In this document: positions 1-8,863 of the stretch, one piece after another
Numbering within the stretch: the first letter of the stretch is position 1
Layout of the letters: the number at the start of each line of letters is the position of its first letter
Assembly (NCBI GenBank): GCA_036260395.1
Contig: DASZZY010000077.1
Span: forward strand, 1-39,994
Length of the DNA stretch: 39,994 nucleotides
Direction of reading: 5' to 3'
Source: DASZZY01 sp036260395
GTDB taxonomy: Bacteria > Actinomycetota > UBA4738 > CALAEC01
Made by a program: the position numbers and the translations under genes
The notes under the pieces: generated by a model
Database searches by the model: none
What the model was told of the DNA's origin: nothing
What the model saw: only the letters and a program-made list of their open reading frames with translations

Positions 1-1518
1 TTCGCCCTGGGGGTGGCGGAGACCCGGCTGGCCGACTCCTACAACGTTGCCAACAACCTCCCGAACATCGTCTACGAGCTGATCCTCGGCGGGATCCTGA
101 CCTCGGTCGCGGTGCCGCTGTTCGTCGAGCAGATCAAGACCCGGCGCCAGGACGAGGGCTGGGAGGCCGCCCGGGCGGTGATGACCGTCTCGCTCGTGCT
201 GCTCACCGCGGTGATGGTGCTCGGGATCGTGGCGGCGCCCTGGATCGTGCGCCTCTACACGCTCCGCGTCGATCCGCGCGACCAGGCCGAGGTCCAGGCC
301 CTGGCCACGTTCCTGCTCCGGTTCTTCATGCCGCAGATCCTGCTGTACGGGATGGGCTCGGTCGCCACGAGCCTCCTCAACGCCCATCGGCGCTTCGCCG
401 TGCCGATGTTCGCCCCGGTGCTCAACAACATCGTGGTGATCGCCTCGATGCTCCTGTTCGCCTCGCTCCCCACACCCGGGCCGGGGCTCCCGGCCGCCGA
501 CAACATCAGCATGGCCCAGAAGCTCATCCTCGGGGTCGGCACCACGGCCGGTGTGGCCGCCATGACCTTCGCCCTGTGGCCGTCGCTGCGGCGGATCGGC
601 TTCCGGTGGGGGTGGGCGCTCCGCTTCCGCCACGAGGCGGTCCGGAAGCTGATCCGGCTCTCGGGATGGGCCGTCGCGTACGTCGCGATGAACCAGGTCG
701 GCCTGCTGTTCGTGATCATCTTGGCCGGGGGCCGGCAGGGGGGGTACACCGCGTACACAGCGGCGTTTATCTTCTTCCAGCTCCCGTACGCGATCTTCTC
801 GGTCTCGATCATGACGGCCCTGCTCCCGTCCCTGTCCGAGCACTGGGTCCGGGGCGACCGGGACAGCTTCCGCCAGACGCTGGCCCGGGGGGTTCGGGCC
901 TCGGCGTTCGTCGTGGTCCCCGCCGCGGCGGGGTACGTCGTCCTGGCCCGCCCCATCGTCCGCCTGCTCCTGGAGCACGGGGTCGCCACGACGGCCTCCA
1001 CCCGGTTGGTGGCCAGCGTGCTGGTGTTCTTCTCCCTGGGGCTGTTCTCGTTCTCGGCGTTCCTCCTGTTCCTCCGGGCGTTCTACGCGATGCAGGACAC
1101 CCGCACGCCGGCGCTCGTCAACGTCGGGGCGGTCGGCGTCAACATCGGCGCGAACTTCGCGCTGTTCCCGTTCCTGGGTGTCCGGGGCCTGGCCCTGGGC
1201 CACGCCATCGCCTACACGTTCGCCGCCGTGGTGGCCGGCGTCATCCTCCGACGGCGGCTGGGAGGGCTGGAGGGCCGCCGGCTCGGGAGCGGGCTGGGGA
1301 GGATCGGCGTGGCCGCAGCGGCGACCGGCGCGGCGGCCTGGGGCGCGGCCCGCGCGGTCGGCGCGGCGGTTGGGGTCGAGACCCTCGCCGGGCAGCTGGC
1401 CCAGGTGGCCTCCGGCGTATCGGCAGGCCTTATAGTGTTCGTCGGCGCGGCCGTGTTGTTCCGAATGGAGGAGTTGGACCTGATCGGGCGGACGGTCCTG
1501 GCGCGCTTCCGGCGATGA
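1..1518 (+). CDS. murJ: Lipid II flippase MurJ (MviN family), 5'-truncated
   Basis: The reading frame is open from base 1 and ends at TGA 1516-1518, so about 505 C-terminal residues are present and the N-terminus lies outside the window. A GTG at position 13 is in frame but falls inside the conserved early region (ADSYNVANNLPN, then ILGGILTSVAVPLF), so it is not the start. The protein is a string of hydrophobic segments typical of the MOP/MurJ family, which flips lipid II across the inner membrane for peptidoglycan synthesis. In M. tuberculosis the homologue Rv3910 is fused to a pseudokinase and an outer domain. Here the protein stops soon after its last membrane segment, and a separate kinase gene lies 1.2 kb downstream. 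The stop overlaps the next start (ATGA). Family assignment is firm from motifs and gene neighbourhood. Confidence 0.93.
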   Translation, partial: FALGVAETRLADSYNVANNLPNIVYELILGGILTSVAVPLFVEQIKTRRQDEGWEAARAVMTVSLVLLTAVMVLGIVAAPWIVRLYTLRVDPRDQAEVQALATFLLRFFMPQILLYGMGSVATSLLNAHRRFAVPMFAPVLNNIVVIASMLLFASLPTPGPGLPAADNISMAQKLILGVGTTAGVAAMTFALWPSLRRIGFRWGWALRFRHEAVRKLIRLSGWAVAYVAMNQVGLLFVIILAGGRQGGYTAYTAAFIFFQLPYAIFSVSIMTALLPSLSEHWVRGDRDSFRQTLARGVRASAFVVVPAAAGYVVLARPIVRLLLEHGVATTASTRLVASVLVFFSLGLFSFSAFLLFLRAFYAMQDTRTPALVNVGAVGVNIGANFALFPFLGVRGLALGHAIAYTFAAVVAGVILRRRLGGLEGRRLGSGLGRIGVAAAATGAAAWGAARAVGAAVGVETLAGQLAQVASGVSAGLIVFVGAAVLFRMEELDLIGRTVLARFRR

Positions 1519-1916
1519 TCGCTCGGCTCCACCGCGACGAGCGCGGCATCATCGTGCCGTTCTTCCTCAAGCTCATCCTGTCGCTGGCCATCATCGGCAT
1601 CGCCACGGTGGAGACGACCGCGGTGATCTTCGCCCGGTTCCAGGCCCAGGACATCGCCGAGACAGCGGCGAACGTCGCCGCCGGCAGCATCCAGTCGAAC
1701 GGCAGCATCCGGGACGCCCGCCGGGCCGCCCGTCAGGCGGTGAAGGACAAGGACCGGGACGCCAAGCTGGCCTCGCCGTTCGTCGTCCACCGCGACGGGA
1801 GGGTCACCGTCACCGTGAGGGTGCCGGCCAGCACCCTGGTGATCCAGCACATCGGGTTCCTCGACGGCTTCACGGTGGCCCGGGGGCGGGCGGTGGGACG
1901 GCCGTCGCCCGTGTGA
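1515..1916 (+). CDS. Small TadE/TadG-like single-pass membrane protein
   Basis: A 133-residue protein whose ATG overlaps the murJ stop (ATGA), which implies translational coupling. Residues 1-11 are basic and polar (MIARLHRDERG). One hydrophobic segment follows at about 12-37, then an amphipathic stretch with FQAQDIAETAANVAAGSI, and the C-terminal half is soluble with a short beta-rich region (RVTVTVRVPAS). An N-terminal RDERG followed by a membrane anchor and an Ala-rich helix resembles TadE/TadG-type pseudopilin-like proteins, but there are no other tad genes here and I cannot name a function. It has no counterpart at this place in the M. tuberculosis order as I know it. Its stop overlaps the degV start (GTGA). 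Confidence 0.7.
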   Translation: MIARLHRDERGIIVPFFLKLILSLAIIGIATVETTAVIFARFQAQDIAETAANVAAGSIQSNGSIRDARRAARQAVKDKDRDAKLASPFVVHRDGRVTVTVRVPASTLVIQHIGFLDGFTVARGRAVGRPSPV

Positions 1917-2740
1917 GCCGGGTCGCGGTCGTCACCGACTCGGCCGCCGACCTCCCCCCGGACGCCGCCGCCTCGGCCGGCGTCACGGTCGTGCCGCTCA
2001 CGGTCACGTTCGGCGACGAGGCCTTCCTCGACGGGGTCGAGCTTCCGCCGGAGGCGTTCTGGGAGCGGGTGCGCGGCGGCGGCGAGCTTCCCACGACGGC
2101 GTCGCCGTCGCCCGAGGCCGTGCGCGGCGCGTACGAGCGCGCCCGGGCGGACGGCGCGGCGGCCGTGGCCTCGATCCACGTCTCGGGGAAGCTGTCCCGC
2201 ACCGTCGACACCGCGCGCCTCGCCGCGGCCGAGGCCAGCCTGCCGGTGGACGTCGTCGACACCCGCTCCGTCTCCGCCGGGCAGGGGCTGGTCGTCCTGG
2301 CCGCCGCGGGCGCCGCCACAGCCGGCGCCGGCCTGGACCGGGTCGTCGCTGCCGCGACCTCCGCCACGTCGCGGCTGGCCGTCGCGGCGGCCCTGGAGAC
2401 CGTCGACTTCCTCCGGCGGGGCGGCCGGGTGGGCGCCGCTCGGGCGGCGCTCAGCGAGCTCCTCCGGATCCGGCCGGTGCTGTCGCTGGACGACGGCGAG
2501 CCGGTGCTGGCGGCCAGGGCCCGGACGCGGCGCCGGGCCATCGACGAGGCCCTGGCCCGGGCCGCCGGGCCGGCCGAGGCGGCGGCAGTGTTCCACGCCG
2601 GCGCCCGGGAGGCCGAGGACGTGGCGGACCGCCTGGCGCGGGCCACGGGGGTCCGGCCGAGCATCGGCGTGATCGGCGCGGTCACGGGAACCCACCTGGG
2701 GCCGGGGGCCCTGGGCGTCGCGGTGATACGCGCTCAGTAG
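1913..2740 (+). CDS. DegV family fatty-acid-binding protein
   Basis: A 275-residue protein starting with GTG at 1913, which overlaps the preceding stop. The N-terminus (VAVVTDSAADLPPD) is the classic DegV opening, followed by VVPLTVTFGDEAFLDG and the PTTASPSPEAV segment that forms the fatty-acid-binding pocket. The middle carries VDVVDTRSVSAGQGL and the ETVDFLRRGGRVG segment typical of the family. DegV/FakB proteins bind a fatty acid; in Firmicutes FakB presents it to FakA for phosphorylation. No FakA-like kinase is in the window, so the partner is unknown. Full length for the family (about 280 aa). It is probably co-transcribed with murJ and the TadE-like gene. Confidence 0.9.
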   Translation: MSRVAVVTDSAADLPPDAAASAGVTVVPLTVTFGDEAFLDGVELPPEAFWERVRGGGELPTTASPSPEAVRGAYERARADGAAAVASIHVSGKLSRTVDTARLAAAEASLPVDVVDTRSVSAGQGLVVLAAAGAATAGAGLDRVVAAATSATSRLAVAAALETVDFLRRGGRVGAARAALSELLRIRPVLSLDDGEPVLAARARTRRRAIDEALARAAGPAEAAAVFHAGAREAEDVADRLARATGVRPSIGVIGAVTGTHLGPGALGVAVIRAQ

Positions 2741-2743
2741 ACT
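2738..2743 (+). promoter_or_regulatory. -10 hexamer TAGACT, kinase gene (leaderless)
   Basis: TAGACT is followed by 7 nt and then the ATG at 2751, so transcription would begin at or next to the start codon. No Shine-Dalgarno sequence precedes that ATG and no good -35 box is visible. Inference from sequence only. Confidence 0.45.
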
Positions 2744-2750
2744 GCCCGCC

Positions 2751-4226
<1,476 letters not shown>

Positions 4227-4784
4227 CCCTCCCGACGAGGAGCTGGTCCGCCGCTTCCTGGCCGGCGACCGGGCGGCGTTCTCGACGCTCGTCGAGCGGC
4301 ACGAGCGGCGCGTCTACAACGTCGCGTACCGCGTCCTGGGACGTTCCGACGACGCCGCCGACGCCACCCAGGACGTGTTCCTGACCTGCCTCCGCAAGCT
4401 GCGGGGCTTCCGGGGGACGTCGGCGTTCACCACCTGGCTCCACCGGGTGACCGTGAACGCCTGCTACGACGCCCTGCGGAAGCGCGGCCGCGAGGAGCCG
4501 GCGGAGGAGCTCCCCGACGAGGCGGCCGGCCCCGACCCCGCGGATCAGGCGGTCGCCGCGGTCGACGTCCAGCGGGCGCTGGCCCTGGTGCCACCGGAGT
4601 TCCGGGTCGTCCTGGTCCTCCACGACCTCCAGGGCGTGGCCTACGAGGAGATCGCCGAGTCGCTGGGCGCCCCGCTGGGGACGGTGAAGTCCCGGCTCCA
4701 CCGCGGCAGGGTGGCGCTGGCCCGCGCGCTGCGCGGGGAACAACCGGGGCCCGCGGCCCCGTCGAACCTGGGAGAGTCACGCGC

Positions 4785-5597
4785 ATGAACGAGCATCCGC
4801 CCCTGGCCGACTACGTCGACGGCTCCCTGGACCGGCAGGACCGGGCCCGGGTGGAGGCGCACGTCCGCGACTGTCCGGCGTGCCGGGAGGAGGTCGAGCT
4901 GGCCTCGGCCGCCCGTGAGGCGCTGGCCGGCCTGCCCGACGTGGAGCCCCCGCCCGGCCTGACGTTCGAGGTCCGGCGGCGGGCCCGGCGTCCCCGCGGG
5001 GCCCTGGCGTGGAAGGTCGCCACGGGGGCCGCGGCGGCGGCCGTGCTGGCCGCGGGGATCGTGGTGGCGATCGGCCCGCCCGGCGGGCCGCTCGGTGGCC
5101 AGCCGCAGGGGGCCGAGATGGATGCCGGCGGCGGCGCCCGCGGCCAGGAGACCGCCGTGCCCGAGGCGGCCGGCCCACAAAAGGATGCCGAGGCCACGGC
5201 GCGGACCGCGGCGCCGGTCGAACCCATCTACCGGCAGACCGACCGAGACTACGACACCGGAACGATCCTGACGCTCGGCCGGCGGCTGCGGGACCAGGTC
5301 CGGGCCTCGCTGCGCTCGGGGTTCCGGCAGCCCGCCACCGCGTTCTACGGCGACTTCGAGCTCGATCGGTTCCCCGACGAGGCCCGCCGGGCCGTGGAGT
5401 GCCTCCTCCGCGAGGCGCCGCCGGACGAGCTCGTGGTCCCCTACCTGGTGGAGCGGGCCTCGTTCCAGGGGGAGCCGGCGTTCGTGGGGGCCTTCCTCCA
5501 GGGCCCCTCGAACGACGAGCCGTACGACCGCATCCTGCTGTGGGTCGTGGCGCGCGAGGACTGCACGCTCCGCTCCTTCGCCACCATCCGCTTCTGA
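4785..5597 (+). CDS. Membrane anti-sigma factor with zinc-finger (ZAS) motif
   Basis: 270 residues. The N-terminal cytoplasmic domain has the ZAS signature His26-x3-Cys30-x2-Cys33 (HVRDCPAC), which binds the cognate ECF sigma and can be redox sensitive. A basic stretch (RRRARRPRG) precedes one membrane segment at about 77-97. The outer region, about 170 residues, starts with a low-complexity linker and continues into a folded part (YDTGTILTLGRRLRDQV, FYGDFELDRFPDEARR, PYLVERASFQGEPAFVGAFLQG) that I do not recognise. Position and overlap with the sigma gene make it the regulator of that sigma, equivalent in place to RsmA in M. tuberculosis. The large outer domain suggests an envelope signal. 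A 52-bp gap separates it from trxB. Confidence 0.88.
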   Translation: MNEHPPLADYVDGSLDRQDRARVEAHVRDCPACREEVELASAAREALAGLPDVEPPPGLTFEVRRRARRPRGALAWKVATGAAAAAVLAAGIVVAIGPPGGPLGGQPQGAEMDAGGGARGQETAVPEAAGPQKDAEATARTAAPVEPIYRQTDRDYDTGTILTLGRRLRDQVRASLRSGFRQPATAFYGDFELDRFPDEARRAVECLLREAPPDELVVPYLVERASFQGEPAFVGAFLQGPSNDEPYDRILLWVVAREDCTLRSFATIRF

Positions 5598-5649
5598 CGC
5601 CGGGAATACCCGCCGGTTGGAAGGGGTGGGAACCGACCCCTGTGGGAGA

Positions 5650-6582
5650 ATGACCGTGGTGGACGAACGGAACGTCGTGATCATCGGCTCGGGGCCGGCG
5701 GGGTTCACCGCCGCCCTCTACGCGGCCCGGGCCAACCTCCGTCCGCTCGTCCTCAAGGGGATCGAGGCCGGCGGCCAGCTCATGCTCACCACCGACGTCG
5801 AGAACTACCCGGGGTTCCCGGAGGGGATCCTGGGTCCCGAGCTGATGGAGCGGATGGAGAAGCAGGCCGCCCGGTTCGACGCCGAGCTGCTGCACCAGGA
5901 CGCTACCCGGGTGGACTTCTCCGAGCGGCCGTTCGGGGTCTGGTCGGGCGACGAGGAGTTCCGCGCCAAGGCGGTGATCATCGCCACCGGCGCCTCGGCC
6001 CGGATGCTCGGCGTCCCCGGGGAGCGGGAGCTGCTGGGGCACGGCGTGTCGACGTGCGCCACCTGCGACGGCTTCTTCTTCCGCGGACAGGAACTGGCCG
6101 TGGTGGGCGGCGGCGACTCGGCGATGGAGGAGGCACTGTTCCTCACCCGGTTCGCGACCAAGGTGACGGTCATCCACCGCCGCGGCGAGCTGCGGGCATC
6201 GAAGATCATGCAGGAGCGGGCGTTCAAGAACGACAGGATCGAGTTCATGTGGGACACGGTGGTCGACGAGGTCCTCGGCGACGGGACCGTGAACGCCCTG
6301 CGGCTCCGGAACGTCACCACGGACGAGGTCCGCGAGCTCCCCACGGGCGGGCTGTTCGTGGCCATCGGCCACGACCCGAACACGAAGATCTTCGAGGGCC
6401 AGGTCGAGACGGAGGGCGGCTACATCCTGGTACAGGAGCCGACCACCAAGACCAGCGTCGACGGCGTGTTCGGCGCCGGCGACGTCGTCGACTACATCTA
6501 CCGCCAGGCGGTGACCGCGGCCGGGATGGGCTGCCAGGCGGCCATCGACGCCGAGCGCTTCCTCGAGGCGCACGGCCACTGA
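5650..6582 (+). CDS. trxB: Thioredoxin-disulfide reductase
   Basis: 310 residues from ATG 5650. It contains the FAD-binding motif IIGSGPAG (residues 11-18), the redox-active CATC at Cys136-Cys139 (STCATCDGFFF), the NADPH-binding VVGGGDSAMEEA and the C-terminal GVFGAGDV. It transfers electrons from NADPH to thioredoxin in the cytoplasm. The start is uncertain: a GGGAG at 5644-5648 is too close to ATG 5650 but well spaced for the in-frame GTG at 5656, while an ATG at 5617 would add eleven unconserved residues. Any of these leaves the FAD domain intact. It lies downstream of the sigma/anti-sigma pair, in keeping with a thiol-stress regulon, and shares the unit with trxA. Confidence 0.96.
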   Translation: MTVVDERNVVIIGSGPAGFTAALYAARANLRPLVLKGIEAGGQLMLTTDVENYPGFPEGILGPELMERMEKQAARFDAELLHQDATRVDFSERPFGVWSGDEEFRAKAVIIATGASARMLGVPGERELLGHGVSTCATCDGFFFRGQELAVVGGGDSAMEEALFLTRFATKVTVIHRRGELRASKIMQERAFKNDRIEFMWDTVVDEVLGDGTVNALRLRNVTTDEVRELPTGGLFVAIGHDPNTKIFEGQVETEGGYILVQEPTTKTSVDGVFGAGDVVDYIYRQAVTAAGMGCQAAIDAERFLEAHGH

Positions 6583-6589
6583 TCCCGGG

Positions 6590-7300
6590 ATGCGCCGGGC
6601 CCGGCTGGCGATCGCGGGCGCGCTCGTGGCCCTGGTGGCCGGCGGCTCGAGCGCCCCGGCGGCGGCGCCCCGGCCGGAGCCGCCGGCGTGGGCCCGGGCG
6701 TCGCGGCCCGCGTGGTACCGCCCGGTGGTCGTCGACGGCTCCACCTTCCCGCTGGCCCGGTCGAGCTGGCTCTCGTACGTCCAGTTCCGCAACGACTGGC
6801 ACGATCCGCGCTACCGGCTCGTCGACGGCCGGTGGCGGCTGGTCGGCTACCACGAGGGCGTCGACCTCGTCGCCGAGGAGGGCACCCCGGTGGTCGCCGC
6901 CACGGGCGGCACCGTGGAGGCCGTGGGCTGGACGTTCTACTCCGGCACGCGGGTCGGGCTCCGGGGCGGGGACGGCCGGTACTACCTGTACGCGCACCTG
7001 TCCGGCGTGGCGCCCGGCGTGGCGGTCGGCGCGCCGGTCGCGGTCGGCGACGTCCTGGGCTTCGTGGGGAACACCGGCTACGGGCCGCCCGGCCACGAGG
7101 ACGAGTTCCCGCCGCACCTCCACTTCGGTATTCAGGCCTCTGGGGGGTGGGTAAACCCCTACCCGATGGTGGCCTCCCTGTACCGGCGGTCGGTGGCCGC
7201 CACGGCGGCCGGGGAGCGGGAGCTGGACCGGGTGGCGCGCCTCGAGCGGCGGTCGGCGTACGAGCGGCTGGTGGCGAGGCTGTACCTGGGGCAGGAATAG
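6590..7300 (+). CDS. Secreted M23 (LytM) family metallopeptidase
   Basis: 236 residues. An N-terminal signal peptide (MRRARLAIAGALVALVAGGS, cleavage likely in SAPAAA near residue 25) is followed by a mature domain with the complete LytM zinc site: His88 and Asp92 in YHEGVDL, a further His136 in YAHLSG, and His176/His178 in PHLHFG. Such enzymes cut peptide cross-links of peptidoglycan outside the membrane. All ligands are present, so catalysis is expected. The gene begins 7 nt after trxB and sits between trxB and trxA; in M. tuberculosis those two genes adjoin, so this is an insertion of a cell-wall hydrolase into the thioredoxin pair. A short C-terminal helix rich in Glu and Arg ends the protein. 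Confidence 0.9.
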   Translation: MRRARLAIAGALVALVAGGSSAPAAAPRPEPPAWARASRPAWYRPVVVDGSTFPLARSSWLSYVQFRNDWHDPRYRLVDGRWRLVGYHEGVDLVAEEGTPVVAATGGTVEAVGWTFYSGTRVGLRGGDGRYYLYAHLSGVAPGVAVGAPVAVGDVLGFVGNTGYGPPGHEDEFPPHLHFGIQASGGWVNPYPMVASLYRRSVAATAAGERELDRVARLERRSAYERLVARLYLGQE

Positions 7301-7363
7301 CCCCGAGCGGGGTGGGGTTGGAACGCACGTCCCACCCGACGAAACGACGAGGAGGTTGAAGCG

Positions 7364-7696
7364 ATGGCTGGTCAGGTGATGGAGGTCAATGACGACAGCT
7401 TCGAGACGGAGATCCTCCGTTCCGACAAGCCGGTCCTGGTGGACTTCTGGGCGGACTGGTGCGTCCCGTGTCACATGGTCTCCCCGATCGTCGAGGAGAT
7501 CGGCCGGGACCAGGCCCAGAGCCTGAAGGTCGCCAAGCTCAATGTCGACGACAACCCGCAGATGTCGCGTCAGTACGGCGTGATGAGCATCCCCACGCTG
7601 ATCCTGTTCAAGGACGGCCAGGAGAAGGCCAGGGTCATCGGGGCCAAGCCCAAGGACGCCATCCTCAGGGAGCTCGAGCCCCACATCGCCGCGTAG
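7364..7696 (+). CDS. trxA: Thioredoxin with WCVPC active site
   Basis: 110 residues with the standard thioredoxin fold: VLVDFWADWCVPC (Cys33 and Cys36), the KLNVDDNPQMSRQYGV segment, and cis-Pro in SIPTLILFKDG. Val replaces the usual Gly in WCGPC, which may shift the redox potential. It reduces protein disulfides in the cytoplasm and is recharged by TrxB. A strong Shine-Dalgarno (GAGGAGG at 7349-7355) lies 8 nt before ATG 7364, one of the best in the window, implying high translation. The 63-bp gap after the M23 gene has no clear promoter, so trxA may be read from upstream. Confidence 0.96.
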   Translation: MAGQVMEVNDDSFETEILRSDKPVLVDFWADWCVPCHMVSPIVEEIGRDQAQSLKVAKLNVDDNPQMSRQYGVMSIPTLILFKDGQEKARVIGAKPKDAILRELEPHIAA

Positions 7697-7715
7697 CCGT
7701 CCCGGCGCCCGTCCA

Positions 7716-7744
7716 TTGCGGCGCCGCGGGCGCGCCGGGATACT
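7716..7744 (+). promoter_or_regulatory. Promoter TTGCGG-N17-GATACT for the amidase gene
   Basis: A -35 TTGCGG at 7716-7721 and a -10 GATACT at 7739-7744 are separated by 17 nt. Six nt later is the GTG start at 7751, so the transcript would be leaderless or nearly so. The -35 shares CCATTGCG with the promoter at 23210. Confidence 0.5.
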
Positions 7745-7750
7745 CGACCC

Positions 7751-8863
7751 GTGAAGGCCATCGCTCGCGAGGATCGAGGCCGCCGCGTCCGCGACGTGCA
7801 GTCCCGGCTCGTGGCGCTGGGGTTCCACATCGAGGGCGCCGAGCTGGCCGACCAGGCCTTCGGCCCGTCGACCGAGCGGGCCGTCCGGACGTTCCAGCAG
7901 GAGCGCGGCCTCCTGGTCGACGGGGTCGTCGGCGACCATACGTGGCAGGAGCTCGTGGAGGCTGGGTACGCGCTCGGCGACCGGATCCTGTACCTCCGCC
8001 GGCCGTTCTTCCGGGGGGACGACGTCCGGGCGCTGCAGCGGCGCCTCAACGTGCTGGGCTTCGACCCCGGCCGGGAGGACGGCATCTTCGGCGAGCAGAC
8101 CGGCCAGGCGGTCCGCGAGTTCCAGACGAACGTCGGGCTCCGGGCCGACGGGATCGCCGGGGCCACCACCGTCGACGCGCTGGACCGCGTGTTCCGGGCC
8201 CCGGGGAGCGGCCCCGGACGGACCGCGGTCCGCGAGACCGAGGCGCTCCGGGCGTCGGGCGGGACGCTGCGCGGCCGGCGGATCGCGGTCGACCCCGGCC
8301 ACGGCCCGGATGACCCGGGCGGTGTCGGGCCGGCGGGGCTCACCGAGGCCGAGGCGGCGGTGGCGCTGTCGGAGCGGCTGGCCGAGCAGCTCCGGGCGCT
8401 CGGGGCCGAGCCGCTCCTCCTGCGCGAGCCGGACGAGACGCCGGACGCCTCCGAACGGGCCGACCGCGCCAACCGCGGGGACGCCGAGGTCCTGATCTCG
8501 CTCCACCTGAACCGCCACGAGGACCCCTCCGCGGAAGGGTCGTCCTCGTACTACTTCGGCCGCCTGGACTCGGTGTCCGTGGCGGGCCAGGCGCTCGCCG
8601 AGCTGGTCCAGGAGGAGGTCGTGGCCGCCACGGGCCTCAGGGACGGGCGCACCCATCCCAAGTCGTTCCCGATCCTGCGCGAGACCCGGATGCCGGCGGT
8701 CCACCTCGAGCCGTGCTTCATCACGAACCCCAAGGAGGAGCAGCTCCTGACCGAGGACCCGTTCCTCCGCGACGCCGCGGCGGCGATCTGCCGGGCGCTG
8801 AGCCGGTTCTTCGCCGGGCGATCGGTGGGCGGGGTGGACGGAGGGGCCGGGGCCACGTCGTGA
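7751..8863 (+). CDS. CwlM-type N-acetylmuramoyl-L-alanine amidase
   Basis: 370 residues from GTG 7751. Two peptidoglycan-binding domains occupy about 10-70 and 85-145 (VRDVQSRLVALGF and VRALQRRLNVLGFD, each ending in an FQ...DG pattern). An Amidase_3 domain follows from about 175: His184 in VDPGHG, Glu near 199-201 in LTEAEAAVAL, His252 in SLHLNRHED and Glu320 in VHLEPCFITN. There is no signal peptide, so it appears cytoplasmic, like M. tuberculosis CwlM (Rv3915), a PknB substrate that activates MurA rather than cutting wall. Here the zinc and catalytic residues look intact. Position after trxA matches cwlM exactly. The stop overlaps the next start (GTGA). Confidence 0.9.
   Translation: MKAIAREDRGRRVRDVQSRLVALGFHIEGAELADQAFGPSTERAVRTFQQERGLLVDGVVGDHTWQELVEAGYALGDRILYLRRPFFRGDDVRALQRRLNVLGFDPGREDGIFGEQTGQAVREFQTNVGLRADGIAGATTVDALDRVFRAPGSGPGRTAVRETEALRASGGTLRGRRIAVDPGHGPDDPGGVGPAGLTEAEAAVALSERLAEQLRALGAEPLLLREPDETPDASERADRANRGDAEVLISLHLNRHEDPSAEGSSSYYFGRLDSVSVAGQALAELVQEEVVAATGLRDGRTHPKSFPILRETRMPAVHLEPCFITNPKEEQLLTEDPFLRDAAAAICRALSRFFAGRSVGGVDGGAGATS

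Noticed and set aside
5617..5649. Upstream ATG at 5617 as the trxB start
   Set aside because: Adds residues not seen in the family and has no ribosome site; a start at 5650 or 5656 fits better.
7301..7316. CCCCGAGCGGGG hairpin after the M23 gene as a terminator
   Set aside because: The stem is only 4-5 bp and has no T tract; weak.
5598..7330. GGAAT/GGAAC motifs before trxB (5603, 5629) and trxA (7320) as ECF/SigR-type promoters
   Set aside because: No matching -10 (GTT or CGTC) is found at the required spacing, so the sites cannot be supported.
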